Shown: in pieces, positions 13,761 through 27,100 of the stretch
Layout of the letters: the number at the start of each line of letters is the position of its first letter
Numbering within the stretch: the stretch's first letter is position 1
Source: Climacteris rufus
Lineage: Eukaryota; Chordata; Aves; Passeriformes; Climacteridae
Assembly: GCA_013398175.1 (NCBI GenBank)
Contig: VZRZ01000409.1
Span: forward strand, 23,491-87,490
DNA length: 64,000 bases
Direction: 5' to 3'
The notes under the pieces: model-generated
Told to the model about the DNA's origin: nothing
What the model saw: only the letters and a program-made list of their open reading frames with translations
Database searches by the model: none
Made by a program: the position numbers and the translations under genes

Positions 13761-14567
13761 AACCAGTCATTCAGGTTGCTACAAATGGTATGCAAACAAA
13801 TGTCATCAGCTCAGCAAGGCTTGTGCCTGCATTAACTTCCAGGGTTTACAGGCACAGGTCAGATCCTCACCTCTGCAGTGTATATGTCAGAACCAGAGGG
13901 GCACAGAGTGGTGCCCATTCAGCTGTCCTGCTTTAGCTACGTAAAAAACTGCTACAGTAATTGCACTGACCAAATCCCACTCTGGAAAGTATGTTTCTAA
14001 CTATTTTTAAACAAAGGTATGACACCAGAGAGTTGGGTCTGGTAGAGATGAACAGAAACCAGGTAGGCATTTACAGCCATATGTATAGAATTGAATGAAA
14101 CCCCTAAAAAGTCTTAGAAGAAAATGCATATTCATTTAATGTCTAAGGAAATTAAAAATTGAAAAAAAAACCTGATTTCTAACTAGTGTGTTTTCATAAA
14201 AGACTTCTCTCCCTGTGAACTTCACCCAACTCAATATACAGACTTGTCCACTTTTATGTGATATACTTATCAGCACAGATCATACTGTAGATATTCAAAT
14301 CATTTGCAAAGTGAAATGCAGAGATAGTAGGAAAAAAATAACTAGATTTCTTTTCCACTTCAAAAGTTTGCATGTTTGTCAAGCTGACAAGGCAGGTGCA
14401 CTGGTGTAGTTAGGGTTCTGAACTTTGAGCCTGGCTAAGTGAAGAAAAAACAGGCAACCCTTTCCCTGTCGGAAAGGTTTTGGGTTTTGTAGTTTCTTGC
14501 AGGCTATGTTGCCTGTATCAGTGTATGAAGCCAGTAGGGAAACACCAGAGAAATATCCCAAAGGTAC

Positions 14568-15291
14568 TAAGTGGTGCTGCACCTGGGTCAGGGCATGTCA
14601 TAATCAACACAGGATGTGGGATGAACAGATGGAGAGCAGCCCTACTTGAGAAGGACTTGGGGGTGCTGGTGGATGAGAGGCTGGACATGACCTGGCCATG
14701 GGAACTCACAGCCCAGAAGGCCAAACCTGTCCTGGGCTGCATCCAAAGCAGTGGGGCCAGCAGGGCGAGGGAGGGGACTCTGCCCCTCTACTCTGCTCTG
14801 GTGAGACCCCACCTGGAACACTGCATCCAGCTCTGGGGTCCCCAGCACAGGAGGGACATGGGCCTATTGGAGCGAGTCAGGAGGAGGGCCAAGAAGCTGG
14901 TTAGAGGGATGGAGCAGCTCTGCTATGGGGAAAGGCTGAGATAATTTTGATTGTTCAGCCTCAAGAAGAGAAGACCTAATTGTGACCTTCAAGTACCTGA
15001 AAGGAACTTACAGGAAAGATGAGGCAAGACAATTTACAAGAGACAGGACAAGGGGGGATGGATTCAAATTGAAAGATATTATGTTTAAACTAGCTATTAG
15101 AAAGAAATTTTCTACTGTAAGGATGGTGAGACACTGGTTGCCCAAGGAGGCTGTAGATGACCCATCCCTGTATGTTTGAGGCCTGGCTGAATAGAGCTCT
15201 GAGCAACCTGGTCGGAGGCCTGATCATGGCAGGGGCTTTGGAACGAAATAATCTTCAAGATCCTCTTCCAAACCAAACCATTCTATGATTC
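14568..15291 (+). mobile_element. CR1 LINE fragment 3 (CR1-Y/J-like)
   Basis: A 5'-truncated CR1 with an uninterrupted relic of the RT C-terminal frame up to 14944 (PLYSALVRPHLEHCIQLWG, then LLERVRRRAKKLVRGMEQ). It is followed by the 3' part including GACACTGGTTGCCCAAGGAG and an end of CCAAACCATTCTATGATTCA. The 3' end is of the 'AACCATTCTATGATTC' class, distinct from copies 1, 2 and 4. It contains internal deletions and is inactive. It is antisense to NFIB. Confidence 0.93.
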
Positions 15292-18200
15292 AAGTTTTAG
15301 GAGAGTCCTATGGACCTCATGGAGAATGACCACCATGAAGAAGGGAAATTATGAAGAAAGGAAGAGCTGATGAAGAGTATCTCTGGTATCCTTAAAACAG
15401 AAAAAATAGTGATGGAGCTAGCACAGTAATTTTCACAAAGTCAAATTCTACTGCTCTTTACCACTTTCAGGTAGTATCTCTGTGTCAAAGTCAAAAGTAG
15501 TGATGCATGATACAAACCAACATGAGTATTGTAGAAAAATTGGCTTTAAACACTGAGCTACGGCCTCAGGCCCAACACAGCTGCCCAGAATAGTTTAGGA
15601 AGCCAGGAATTCTCACAACACAGACACAGACTTGGGAACAAAAAAAAAAATCTCTGGCTGACAAAGTAAGCATGTCAGGATGGCCTGGTGACAAAAGCAG
15701 ATGGGGTTGAAATGCAGTCCCAAACCCTTTTGGCTCAAATATCTGTCTCTCTAGATGTGTGCCAGTATCTGCCTGCAAAAAAGCAGGGACTCTTTCAATT
15801 TTGAGGACCACTGCCAATTTGCTAAGTCCATCCAACAGTCAGTAACATCTCAGCTTTTGACTTGTCCTTGTTCACCCTAGTATGTATCTCTTGTGGAATT
15901 ATGAATTAGAGTTAAATCACAAACAACTTTAAACCTCAGCCAATTATCAGCAGAAGCATGGCACTCTGAAATAACAAGTGTGTGTTTATCAGATTTCTCT
16001 GGCATCAGCAACATCTTCCCCTGCTTTAACATTTGAGACTTTTGACAAGTAGCCCTTCTGTCTCATCCCCAGTCTAACCAGAAAGTATTTAAGGTTGCAC
16101 CTATGGTAGTCATTTCTATTAACTTGAAGAAGCAGCTATGACCATAAAATGAAAAATAATCTGTCAAATTACAGAAGTTAAAAAAGCAGTGATCCAGTAA
16201 TAACCAAGAGAGGTAAAATCCGCCTCTTATTTAATTTTCAGGACAGAAGAACAAAAGCAACACATGATTTGTTTGACTTGGAGGGGAGTCATCTTTCAGT
16301 GATTCAGGTTTGGAACCCTTCCACCTGGTGGCATTTAGGCTTGTAGGGTATATTCTTCTAAATTCTAGAATAAAGAGATAACTAACACAAAGTATCAGAG
16401 ATCAATTTATGATGCATGTTTTTCAGACTTATTGTTGGGAAAAGCACAGTACAATAGCTACACTATATACAAACTAAGCAAAACCATGACTCATGACTTA
16501 CCAATTAAATCTAAGCACTTCAGGCAAATCTTTTGGAAATCTGAATATCCAGGATGCAAAGCAAGGAGCTGGCATCAGTTTTTCAGCATTCTCTCAAAAT
16601 CCATTTAAGTTAATTGTTGTGCCTTAGTATACCTCCTGTGAGCCTGGTAAATATACAAGGCACTCAAATTCACCTCTGAAAAACACACATTTTTAATGAA
16701 ACGTGATCTTCAGTGCCACTAACAACTAATTCTATGACTTAATTTGGTCCCATATGTTACGGAATCACTCAATATTTTATACAATTTGTCATTTTGACTT
16801 CTCCCTCTTACTACTTATATTCACTGCTGTCAATCCCAAAGGTAAAATTGATTTAATCAGCAGTATAATACTAAGAGTCAATTTCAGATTTCAAGGTCAC
16901 TCTAGTTTTGGTTCCTCTGGTTATTCATTTCTAAAGAATAGCATTCAACATTTGCATTTCATACAGAGACTGCCTACTAAATACTCTGTTATTCTCAACT
17001 TTTGAGTACTAGAAGCATGCCACAGGACAAGCCCAGCCCTTTGATTCAGTTTTTTTCTTTATCAACTGGTGGTTTTTTTCTCCCAAATTCCAACCTTAAC
17101 TTCATTAAATGGAATTTAAGATTAGGGAAAGGGGTGAAGGAAACATGATTTTATATTTTGCTCAAAACACAGAGCTACAAAATGTTTTTACACTGACAAC
17201 TTACTGTAACGGATTTTACTGTCACCAAGTACATATGACAAGGATTAAGCTGTAGTGAAATATCAGTCAAATACCCCATTCATAAAAGCAGGTCAAAATA
17301 GCAGTTGATTATCATTTTCTCCATGGAGTCCCCACAACACAAAAATCAAAAAAATATGGAAAAAACAGGAATGGAAAAGCTGTGGGTTAAGGGCTGTCGG
17401 AAACCTCTACACACTGGTCATAAATCACAGGAATGGAATTAGTAATAAGTTGTCACACTTCTACACAAATTGATCATTTCTTGAACCAACTGATTTCTTG
17501 TCTCTAACACACAGTGAAACTGAAGGTTTAAAAAGAAGGGAAAAATGTCATTTTATCATGGAATGATGAGACAGTCAGACTGGACTAAAATAATCCTGTC
17601 CAGTGAACACCATGGATTTGGGGCTTTCAGTAAATTCTGGGCAGCATTATGGGTCCAAGTCCTCGAGCCCCTCACAAGGCTGACACAGAGTTCCAGTCAC
17701 CACCTTGTCATGTAATACAGGGATACAGAATTGAGTATGAGGCACTTGGGCACCATCCCTAAGCTGTTGCAGTCAGGGGAGGGAGGAGACCCAGAAGTTC
17801 TCAGAAAGTTCTCAGCAGCCATTGAGGAGCACAGCACAAAGCAGTAACAAAGCAGTTGTTCCTGCTTGTGCCTTGAAGAAATGCCCAGATAATTTTTTTT
17901 AGTTTTCTATGGCAGGCTTTCACATGACTGCATGAACAACATACCTAGGGGGTGGCAGGCAGCTGAACTGCCTTAGAGGTCTGCATTTTTTAACCAGTTT
18001 TTCTTTTAAGTCTACTGCAAATTGTTTGGAAATCTGATGGGGAGTGGAACTTTGGGGCAGGAGTGAGGAGAGGGGCATAACTTGAGACTGCAATCCTCAT
18101 CTTACTGAGGGGGGGAGGAAAATTAAAGCTAAAGAGCAGCCTGGTCTCTTGAAATTCTGCTTTGAAAGTAACTGGATACCAAGCATATTAAATTACAGTC

Positions 18201-20764
18201 TTTAATGAGGCAGTTTTGTTAGAGCCTCTCAAGCTCATAATTTTTCATTTGTCTACATGCTTTGCTGGGATGAGGCACCTGCCTCTACAGGAGTTATGCT
18301 TCCTTCCCTTCCTTCCCCCCGTATACATACTACTGCAAATCTGAAGGGATATTTCAATCACCACTTTGATAAAGGAGATCATTTTGGCATATAGGTGATC
18401 TCCTAGCAGATTAAGGATATTTACTTTCTTCCTGATGGATCATTCCCAGAGATATCAGCACAACACAACCTACGCAATTAGTTTTCACAGGTGGCTGTTT
18501 TGCCTCCAGTAAAACTGCTTTCTTTCTCCTCCTGCAAGTCATAGCAGAGCAAATGTATATAAAAACATTTCAGATATGAAATAAACACTTTCATAAAAGC
18601 AGCTGTGATGCAATGCATCATTCTGTCTGACCTGAGCTATGGAATGAACTTTTGTTGCCAGAATCAAAGACAGTAAGGAGAGAGTGGAGGACAGGGGCCA
18701 GGACAGGGGTGGGGGAAGATCAGGGCTCAGAATAGCACAGTGTAAAATGACCTCAAATACTCAAAGGGTAAATGCCTGTTTGGTACAAGCACACACTCTG
18801 TGTGTACTCTGCTGCACAACTTGTGCAAACAGGCTCATGCTGCCGTGCAAGACAAACCAAGACAGCTATCTACAACTGAGAGTTAGGGAAAAGCGAGCCC
18901 CTCACATATAATGTGCCACAGGCAGCAGCAAATTTTCTCAAGCACGGTAAAAAGCACATCTGAAGTTGCAATTTCGCCCTCATACCCTTTAACTGGTCAC
19001 TATCTAGGAAAGTATAAAATACGAACTGTTTTTAAAACTGCTGTCTGACATTTTCAAGAACAGCATTTCCAAGATACTACAATGTCAATGTGGAAATCGC
19101 AGACAAAACAGCCATTAAAGAGGTCTCTATGAAAAGGGTCTCAAATTGTAGGGATTCAAATGAAGTCTTTTGACACGTTCTTTCAGGACCACTGTATATA
19201 AGAATTTGGCTATATTATTTAAACATCTGGCAAGCTTATTTGAATTTGGGGTTTTTTTGTGTTAGAAGAAAACATAGGAGAAAAACCTTATTTATTTTTG
19301 TTACAAATCTTGTTTACATGCCCATTGCAGTGAGTCTACAAAAATATTTGAGTATTTAGGCTCCACAGCTGGTGCAGGTTTTTTATTGCCATATGCAAAC
19401 CTAACCATGATGTATAGGTCTCACTTTTAACTGGTACCACCAGCTCACCCACGTGAATCTTGTGAGCTGGAGTCTAGCACAAAGTCCCAGTTTAGCAAGA
19501 AAATTGTCCTTAAAATTTTTTTCAGGAATTTTGGTTTTTCTCTCAAAGATGCAATACATAAAACAAAGTTTTAATGCCAGGAGCAAAAAAAGGAAAAAAG
19601 AAAAAAGAAAGGCAGGAAGGAGTTTGACAACTCCTTCAGCTTATTGATTTTTGTGAGAAATTACAATTTTTATCCAGGTAATTTTGTGCACCATAACATA
19701 GCAAGTGGGTATAATTACTAGAGGTTTCAATCTTATTTAGGGCAGAAGCTTTTCGCATTTTCAGAAACACAAAGAAAAGAGTATCTGTGATGATCTCTCA
19801 CATAAAAGTTTGATTTTGGTATTGATTTCTAGGTAAGCATGTACACCACAGCATCTTCATCCTCAAATTCAATGTACAGCTCCCCTAAGAAAAATCATTA
19901 CTGACTAAAAAGATTAGTCAATCAGACTGTAGCTCAACCAATACTTAAGATCTCAGTGTGCAGTGTAAAATAACTCTATGAGGACACACTGTATCTGTGG
20001 GGGTAAACTACTGTAGATTTATGTATGCTACATAATGATTAACTGCTGAAAGGTCGAAACACCAAATCTGTCATACTTCTTCATGCAAAGTGTTAATAAA
20101 AGCACTCTCTTTTGTAGATATCTGAATTGACCAGAATTGACCAAAAGGGTTTCCTTGTGTAATCCAAATATAAAATTCCAAGTGATACTCTGAAAAAATA
20201 TCAATGACTGCAAAAATGTGGTCAAATTTATGAAAATACATATACTTAGTAATTTGAACACTTTTTTTCCTAGTCCATTAAAAAAAGTTTCACTAAATTA
20301 ATTGGAGAGTGATGAACACTGGAGTGGGAATTTCACCTTCAAAAGGGCCAAAAGAATAAGTAATTTTAAAAAAAAGTTTGAAAAGACTAATATGAAAATC
20401 TGTAAAAACAAATGGTAGGTTCATTATTGTAACACCAGCAACATGTTTATCCAGGGCCAACCTACTCGTTTTGGAAACTAAAGAAGAATTTTATTTTGAT
20501 TAACTTTGAAGAGCTTATATAGTTAGAGATCATGAGAAATAAAATCTAGTCTTCTATTAGAGTTATATTTGTTTATTAAAGTTGCACACCTGTACAGATT
20601 GACTCAAGGCAAAAGTGCAATTAAGGACATAGTTTGGCCTGTAGAATATTTCTTACTGGTAACAGATGAGAAGAAACAAGTCCTGTGCAGCTGTAACAAA
20701 CTCCTGATGCTTTATCAGGGACTACCTGAAAACAGAAGCCACACGAAATTAGGAGAGTAAAAAA
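15292..20764. other. Unique AT-rich intronic sequence
   Basis: No gene, splice-flanked exon or clear repeat family is recognised. Slightly GC-richer patches occur near 17570-17880 and 18660-18760. The latter has short G-rich direct repeats (AGGACAGGGG). The open frames, 60-89 codons, look like chance. Confidence 0.55.
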
Positions 20765-21160
20765 GCGGTTCTATTATGAAGGGCCTTCAGGCACATTTAG
20801 GGCAGGCAGAGCCCCACCAGGGCTTCACCCAAAATGGACAATGAGTCGTGGGTTTTCATGCTTATAAAATTTTGGTACATTAGCATATTGGGGGTTAATC
20901 TTCCAATTACAGCTTCAGGTAATGAAGTCATTTACCCCCAGTTTTCTCCGCCCCATTCCACTTTTGTTTACACTTCTCAGGGCTTGAGACAGTAAGGTGT
21001 CCTTGGATCCCAGGTCTAGAGAGAAATTGATTTGTCTGACCAAAATGGGAAAACAGTAGCCAACACTCTATATGGAGTTTTGAGTTACACACTAAAGAAT
21101 TGCAGGTACAAATGTTTGAAAAATATAAAAGCTAAAATCCTAAGGCCTTACTCTGGATAA
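20765..21160 (-). mobile_element. Probable ERV-type LTR relict (antisense to +)
   Basis: The + strand resembles avian LTRs I recall, read backwards: an AATAGA-like poly(A) motif (minus strand, near 20773), then about 90 bp away a TATA-like TTTATAAGC (minus strand, near 20866), followed by the block around GGGGGTTAATCTTCCAATTA. No coding remnants, primer-binding site or target duplications are visible. The family cannot be assigned from memory with certainty; it may be another kind of dispersed repeat or unique DNA. Confidence 0.38.
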
Positions 21161-24100
21161 GTTTGCAAGTTGATAGGGTGAAAAACAGACAAAGATGACT
21201 TACACTGTGTCGCTCAGACACAAACAGAGAACTCTGCTTTCTCAGACTGATTAATTTTTAGAGTTCCAGCACATTGTCATACCAACAACCTCTGTACACC
21301 AGTTAATACTGCCATTCGCAACAGGTCTCTAAAGAAACCTGAACTAACTCAACTTTTATGATGTGATCAAAACCCTTTGAAGAAATTAGGGTCTGATTTT
21401 ACGCTACTAGGGAGTTTATCTTTCTTTATGTCTTTGCCACTGAAACGTTCTTGCCACAGAAAACAACCAGAAATTTCTGATTCTCTAATGACTAATGGTT
21501 GCTGACCACACCAGTATCAGATCTAAAAAATGCTTCATAGCTCTGTGGCTTCATGGTTTCATGACCATTCGTATTTCCAAGAAGAAATAAATAATGCCAA
21601 AGAGGCAAGGAGAAATAGCTGAAGTTTGTTCATTCCCTCCTTCACTATTGCCATTTCAGCAAGCCAAAAATGAATTCTTGTTCCTTCACTTGAAATGATC
21701 ATAAAAAAATCACTCATTTTCTAAAGCTGTATCATTTCCATTAACAAGTCAAATATCATTACATTATATTTTTTAACAGTATAACATTTACAAGTAAAAT
21801 GTTTTTCTCTATCCTAGCTTTTTACCATTCTTCTACTCCTCTGAAACAACGCCTTGTTCCCACTGTATTAAAAACCAACAGCTTTTCTCCTCACTTGCCT
21901 ATTGGATGAAGAACTAACACAAGAGAGAATATATTCCTCTGCTTAACTCCAACCAAGAGCTGATAGAAAAAGCTGCAGAAAGTCCAGCACTGTTCCTGGA
22001 CTGGCAATGCTCAAAGCACTCAGCACCCTGAAATGAATTTGTCTGCCAAAGTCTCATGTGACTGTAAGCTAAAATGCAAACAGAATCTTTGCAAAGGTTT
22101 ATAACTTGGTCAGATCCAGGGTTTTTTTCCCAGAACAACTGGAATACCCTGACACACCAATGACCTCTATGCCAAATTTCAAGATTTTGCTCAACAGCAT
22201 GGAGGAGTCAAAGCTTTTCAACAAAAAGGTTGTAAGGTACATTTATAACAATCAAACATATTTTTGGTTAATGAAGATTTTAGGAATGTCTAGCCCAGTT
22301 TTGCTGAAACTGTAGTAAAATTCAGCCTCAAATGACAGCCTTCATGGCAAAATCAAGGTTTAAAGAATTGAAGCTTGACTGATTTGTAAGCAAATGGAAG
22401 TAAACCTGCAATGAGAAGATCCTGGCTACCTCAAATCTTAACAGTGTTACCAGTCCCATTTAGAACAAAAAGAAATAATGAACCTTTTAAGAAAAAGAAA
22501 ACAAATGCACCTCTAATATAGACATTTTAGAATTGTAGTAACATGAAAATATGAAAAGTCTTTATTTGGGACAAGAGCTGAAAATATCTTTCCAGATTGC
22601 TACCAAACAGACTACAAATACTAGCCCAGCTTGACATACAATATGGATCTTCATGGGGTACGGGGACAGCATTTAGCCTCACTGGAGATTTGTCTTTGAA
22701 AATATTCTGTCTGGCAAAATTCTGGGCCAAAAAGATTTTGACTAGTCTCATTTTCTGTCCAGCTGCTTTAAGCAGAAGCCTAAGCCACCCTTCTTAGCCC
22801 AAGAGACACTGCATATTGACTTTTTAAGGAACGTTTGGGATTCAGAACAGTGCTTAGCTGACATATGGTTGCATCTGTCTCTCTGCCTACCTTCTCCACA
22901 GCAATATGGAAAGGACAAGGTCAGATTTTTAAGATTTGCATGACAAATGGAGGCTTTGCTTCCCAGCTTAGATGCACTGCAAAAAGCCTGTAATAGAGAA
23001 ACACATTATGCCCTCTGCCTGTTAAGAAGTCAGGCTCCTTTGTGACTCCTTCCACTGCTGTGATTAGGAAATTACTCCCCTCCAATAAATTCTACCCAGT
23101 GTCATCCCAAGTAAGAAGACCACACAGAAATCTTGTGCTCATATTGCCCATCAAGATTTCAGAAGCTGGAAGCACACTTGACTCTTCCTTAGGTGGTTTG
23201 CTTCAGTAAATGTGCTTATGAAAACTCTGTCAAAGAGAAAACTACACTGTAATAACAGAATATAAAATAGGTGTAAAGGGAAGAATGTACAGTAAAAACT
23301 TGCTAAATCATGGAAGGCAATAATAAACACATACACACAAGAGCAGCTTTTCCTTTGGCAAATACAAAATAAAGAATTCATGCATTGAGGTTCTAGATCA
23401 TAAAGACATAGAATCATATTAAACTATTAAAGTACTTCCTCTATTGGGGGATTTGTTTGACTTCAAAGAAATTGTAGCCTTTCAAAGGGGATCTTGCTCC
23501 TTGGAAACACTGAAGGCCTCTGGTATTCTAGCTCCACTCAGTATTTCGTATACTGGGATTCTGGACAGATTTGCATGTCTGGATTCTTGTACTCTATGAA
23601 GCAGTCCATTATCGCATGGGATAACATGGATTTTTGCTCTTCTTCCGACTTTATGTATAGTTTAACACAGGAGTCTACTTCACTTTTAGTTATGTTACAT
23701 AGCATAGGATGGCTGCTGAAACAACATTATGGGAAAGGATTGAGGCTAGGATTTGTAAAAGCACATGGGCATTTTGAAAAACCTAGATGCTAGCTATTTG
23801 CCAACTCACAAATTTCAAGAAGTTAATGAAATTAAAATCTCAATACCCATGTAATATTATAAAGAGAAATAAGGTAATTGAAAGCTTCTACAGTGAATGT
23901 ATAGATCAAAACCACAAAGCTTTCCCTGTAGATGCTAATGACACAGAGAAAAGGTAACTTGACTCCTTTGAAATAAAATTGATACGCGATTCTTATGACT
24001 GTACAATATTTAGGCCATCACATATTGCCAGTGTTTATGTTATGATTATATTCTGCGTTCTTTTGCATCAATTAATTCAGATGATTGCATATCAACTTTT

Positions 24101-27100
24101 CTTTGTTAAAAAACATATAAAATCATGGAACAAAGTACTCAATTTTCTGAACTTACTGACTTACTAACCTAGGGAAATGCCACAGAACAAAAGTTGACTG
24201 CAACACAAACGTTTCTGCAGCTGAATTGAGCATAGGCTACAGTTTTACCGAAAAATCTCACAGCCTCTAGCCAGCACTATTCAACTTGTAGAAGCTTTTG
24301 TTTTATATCTGGCCCTTGCTTCATAAGACAATACTTCACAAAATATTGGACTAAGAATTTTATGAGATCAAGCCAATACTTTATGTCTCCAACTGGAGCA
24401 GGCATAGTGTAAAAATGGATTGACTTGAGGTATTTCAGCATTTCTTATCCCAGATGGAAAGACGAACTGGAGAATAATTCCAGTAAAAAAATAAAAATTA
24501 AATCTAGCTGTTTTGCCTCTTTCAAAATGCATTTGACCCAAGGCTGGCTTTAAGTAGTTGTTAGATGGTATTTCAAGCAGTGTTCATCAAAATACTTGTT
24601 TAAAATTGTTCTTCTTGAAACACACATATTAGAGCAATGCCTAGTATCAGTGACTGCTTCTGCCAAACTTGCACCAGTCACTTGCTTAGGATTTTCCTGT
24701 TTACATGTAAGTGATTCACACTTGTTGCCACATTCATCTTATTGCCTATCATGTATTATCAGTTACTTTTCAAGGTCACTGTTTCTCATGCTTGTATGAT
24801 AATTATTCCTTGCTCCATGCAGCCTTATTTTTGGACACTCCTGAACTAAACAGTCCTGACTACAATGTCAGTGATTTTTTGCTGTTGTGTTCCATCTTTC
24901 CCATTGTATCTGCATTTTTTATCACTGAAGAAACCTTTAGACCTTGTGTGAAATATATCTGAAACTCTTACAAGAGAAAAAAGACAACTTCAGAGAAGTG
25001 TCTCCATTGATTACCAACTCCATATGATATTGTTTTCATTGTTCAAATCTATTACTGGGATGATTACAGCCATCTCAGATAAATATAATAAAATGTAATG
25101 AAAAGGAGTTGGACTTTTACATGTGAAAAGACTTTTTATTTCACATTCACTTTAATCTCTCTTGGGTCCTTTTTCCTTACAAGAGTGCTGAGAAATCAGA
25201 TTGGTGCCCTAGGGAAGGTTACAATTAATTTAATGTAGCTTAAAGCTCTTTCAACTTTTTTTTATTTTCCATTAATATTATATACTGTGTAGTTGAGAAA
25301 CTGAAAGACCATCAGGAAAACAAGAAACCATTCTGCAAATATACAACTAACCATTCAGTGTTTTAGAAAAAGTAAAAGAGAGTAAGCCAATAAGCCTTCC
25401 TTTTTTTTAATTTTAATTTGGTCTCTTTTCAGACAAAATTATCACCAACTTCATGGTTAAAAGGCCACAATGAAATTGTATAAGGTCCTTAGCAGCAAAG
25501 CTTTTAGTACACATCCTTTTAAAATTTTTTTGTCCTATTGCTAGATATATGATTTTGGGGGTGGTTTGGTTTTTTGTTTTTCTTTATGAAGACAAGTCTT
25601 ATTCCTATGCATGCATCTGAATGAGACATTAAAGCAGCACCATTTTGGAGAAGAGTGAAGGACCAACATCTTAATGTTTACATCTGATACTGGTCAATCA
25701 TGGGAGAAAAACAAGAGGGATAAAATGGAACTAATGTCTGAAGGTAAGAACTGATATGTGGAGAGTCCTACACCACCATCTTCCTGCTGCAACATGAAAA
25801 AGTGGAAAACCAAAGGTTCCTGAATCAAGCTGTCTGCCTTATGAAAATGTATAGAAGCTGTGCTTTGCTGTTCTCCCCTAAAACAATTTAACTGCTTGGG
25901 TTTTGAAATATTGCTGTATTATGTTCTCTTCTTTTTCAGTTGTATTATAGCAGACCCTAGCTATAGAAAACCTAAAAGGGTAAGGTCAGCAGGTCAGCAA
26001 GATTCCATGGAGCTGAAGGAGCACCATGAAAAATAACATTGTTAAGATTAAGGAAAAAAAAATTTTTAGACCAATGCAGTAAGGAGTTTCATTTCATTCA
26101 TGAGAGAAAAAAAATGAATCTTTGAATTTGGGAAGTAATTACTACTCTTGTGAAGCAAGTAAACATACTGTGTTTAGACTGCAAAAATCAAATTTGAGCT
26201 CATAAACAGACCATCCTGGTAAATAAAATCTAGTTTGAGCTTTTATGACTCTTACAATAATTACTGAAGAAGATTAACAAAGTTTACAAGTCAAACATAC
26301 CAAATACTTAATTGGTGCATATTTGTTGCATAATTGTATAGAATATACGGATGTGCTTTAAGCTCTCTGTGCTTTTAAAACTAACATTAACTACATTTTA
26401 AATTACAATGAAAGGCTAAATGCCTTGTACATCTTGTCATGTACCAGTAAAATTCCATGTTCAAGGAGACTACAGGACAACCTGCCAGCATGTACCACAT
26501 TAGTCTGCAAATGAGTCAGCAAAGTATCGTTGCAGACAACAAATAAAATATAGAAGCAAATGAGTCAGAACACCATCTTTTATAAAGTATACTCACCTGG
26601 GTCTCATGATATTTTTATGTGGTATTTATTTTAACAAGCATCTATTTCTTCTAGGTCATGTACACTACACATACATACAATCTATTGATTTCTGCCAACA
26701 AAGGGATTTTCTTTCTCTGGAAAAATAAAATCTATGTATATACAGATTTGAAGATAGGATGGAAGCTCCAAGTGTTTTAATAGCCCATTATCAAAAATCA
26801 TCCCTTGGCAATAAAAGCCCAGACCACTGGCTTGAGATCAAGTCAATGAAAAATGGGATTATACAGTTTTATCAAGAGAGAGAGGGACAGAGACATGTGT
26901 TCTAAAAAGCCTAGGATCACAGAGGGGAAAAAAATCCAGAGAGGGTAAAAGACAGATCAGCTCCACTTTCAACCCAATCTACTTGTCTCTCCCATACAAA
27001 TCCTCTGATTTTCCAAGTAACTCCTTTTTTCTTTTAAGAGAATAAAAATGGACTAATATGTGATATCTGATATTTTTGTAATAAAGAAGAAAAAAATCTC

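Larger units (their letters stand above)
4804..14567. other. Unique AT-rich intronic sequence
   Basis: No gene or clear interspersed repeat is seen. Contents worth recording are a perfect 10-bp tandem duplication (ATGAGTTTCA twice) at 5711-5730, the poly(A) block at 8471-8515, a 21-bp palindrome at 12583-12603, a (CAAA)5 tract at 13361-13380, and a higher-complexity block at about 13490-13760. All open frames are short and without homology I recognise. Confidence 0.6.

Noticed and set aside
14480..14944. 154-codon + frame that looks like a coding gene
   Set aside because: It is the decayed reverse-transcriptase C-terminus of a CR1 element, recorded as a mobile element.
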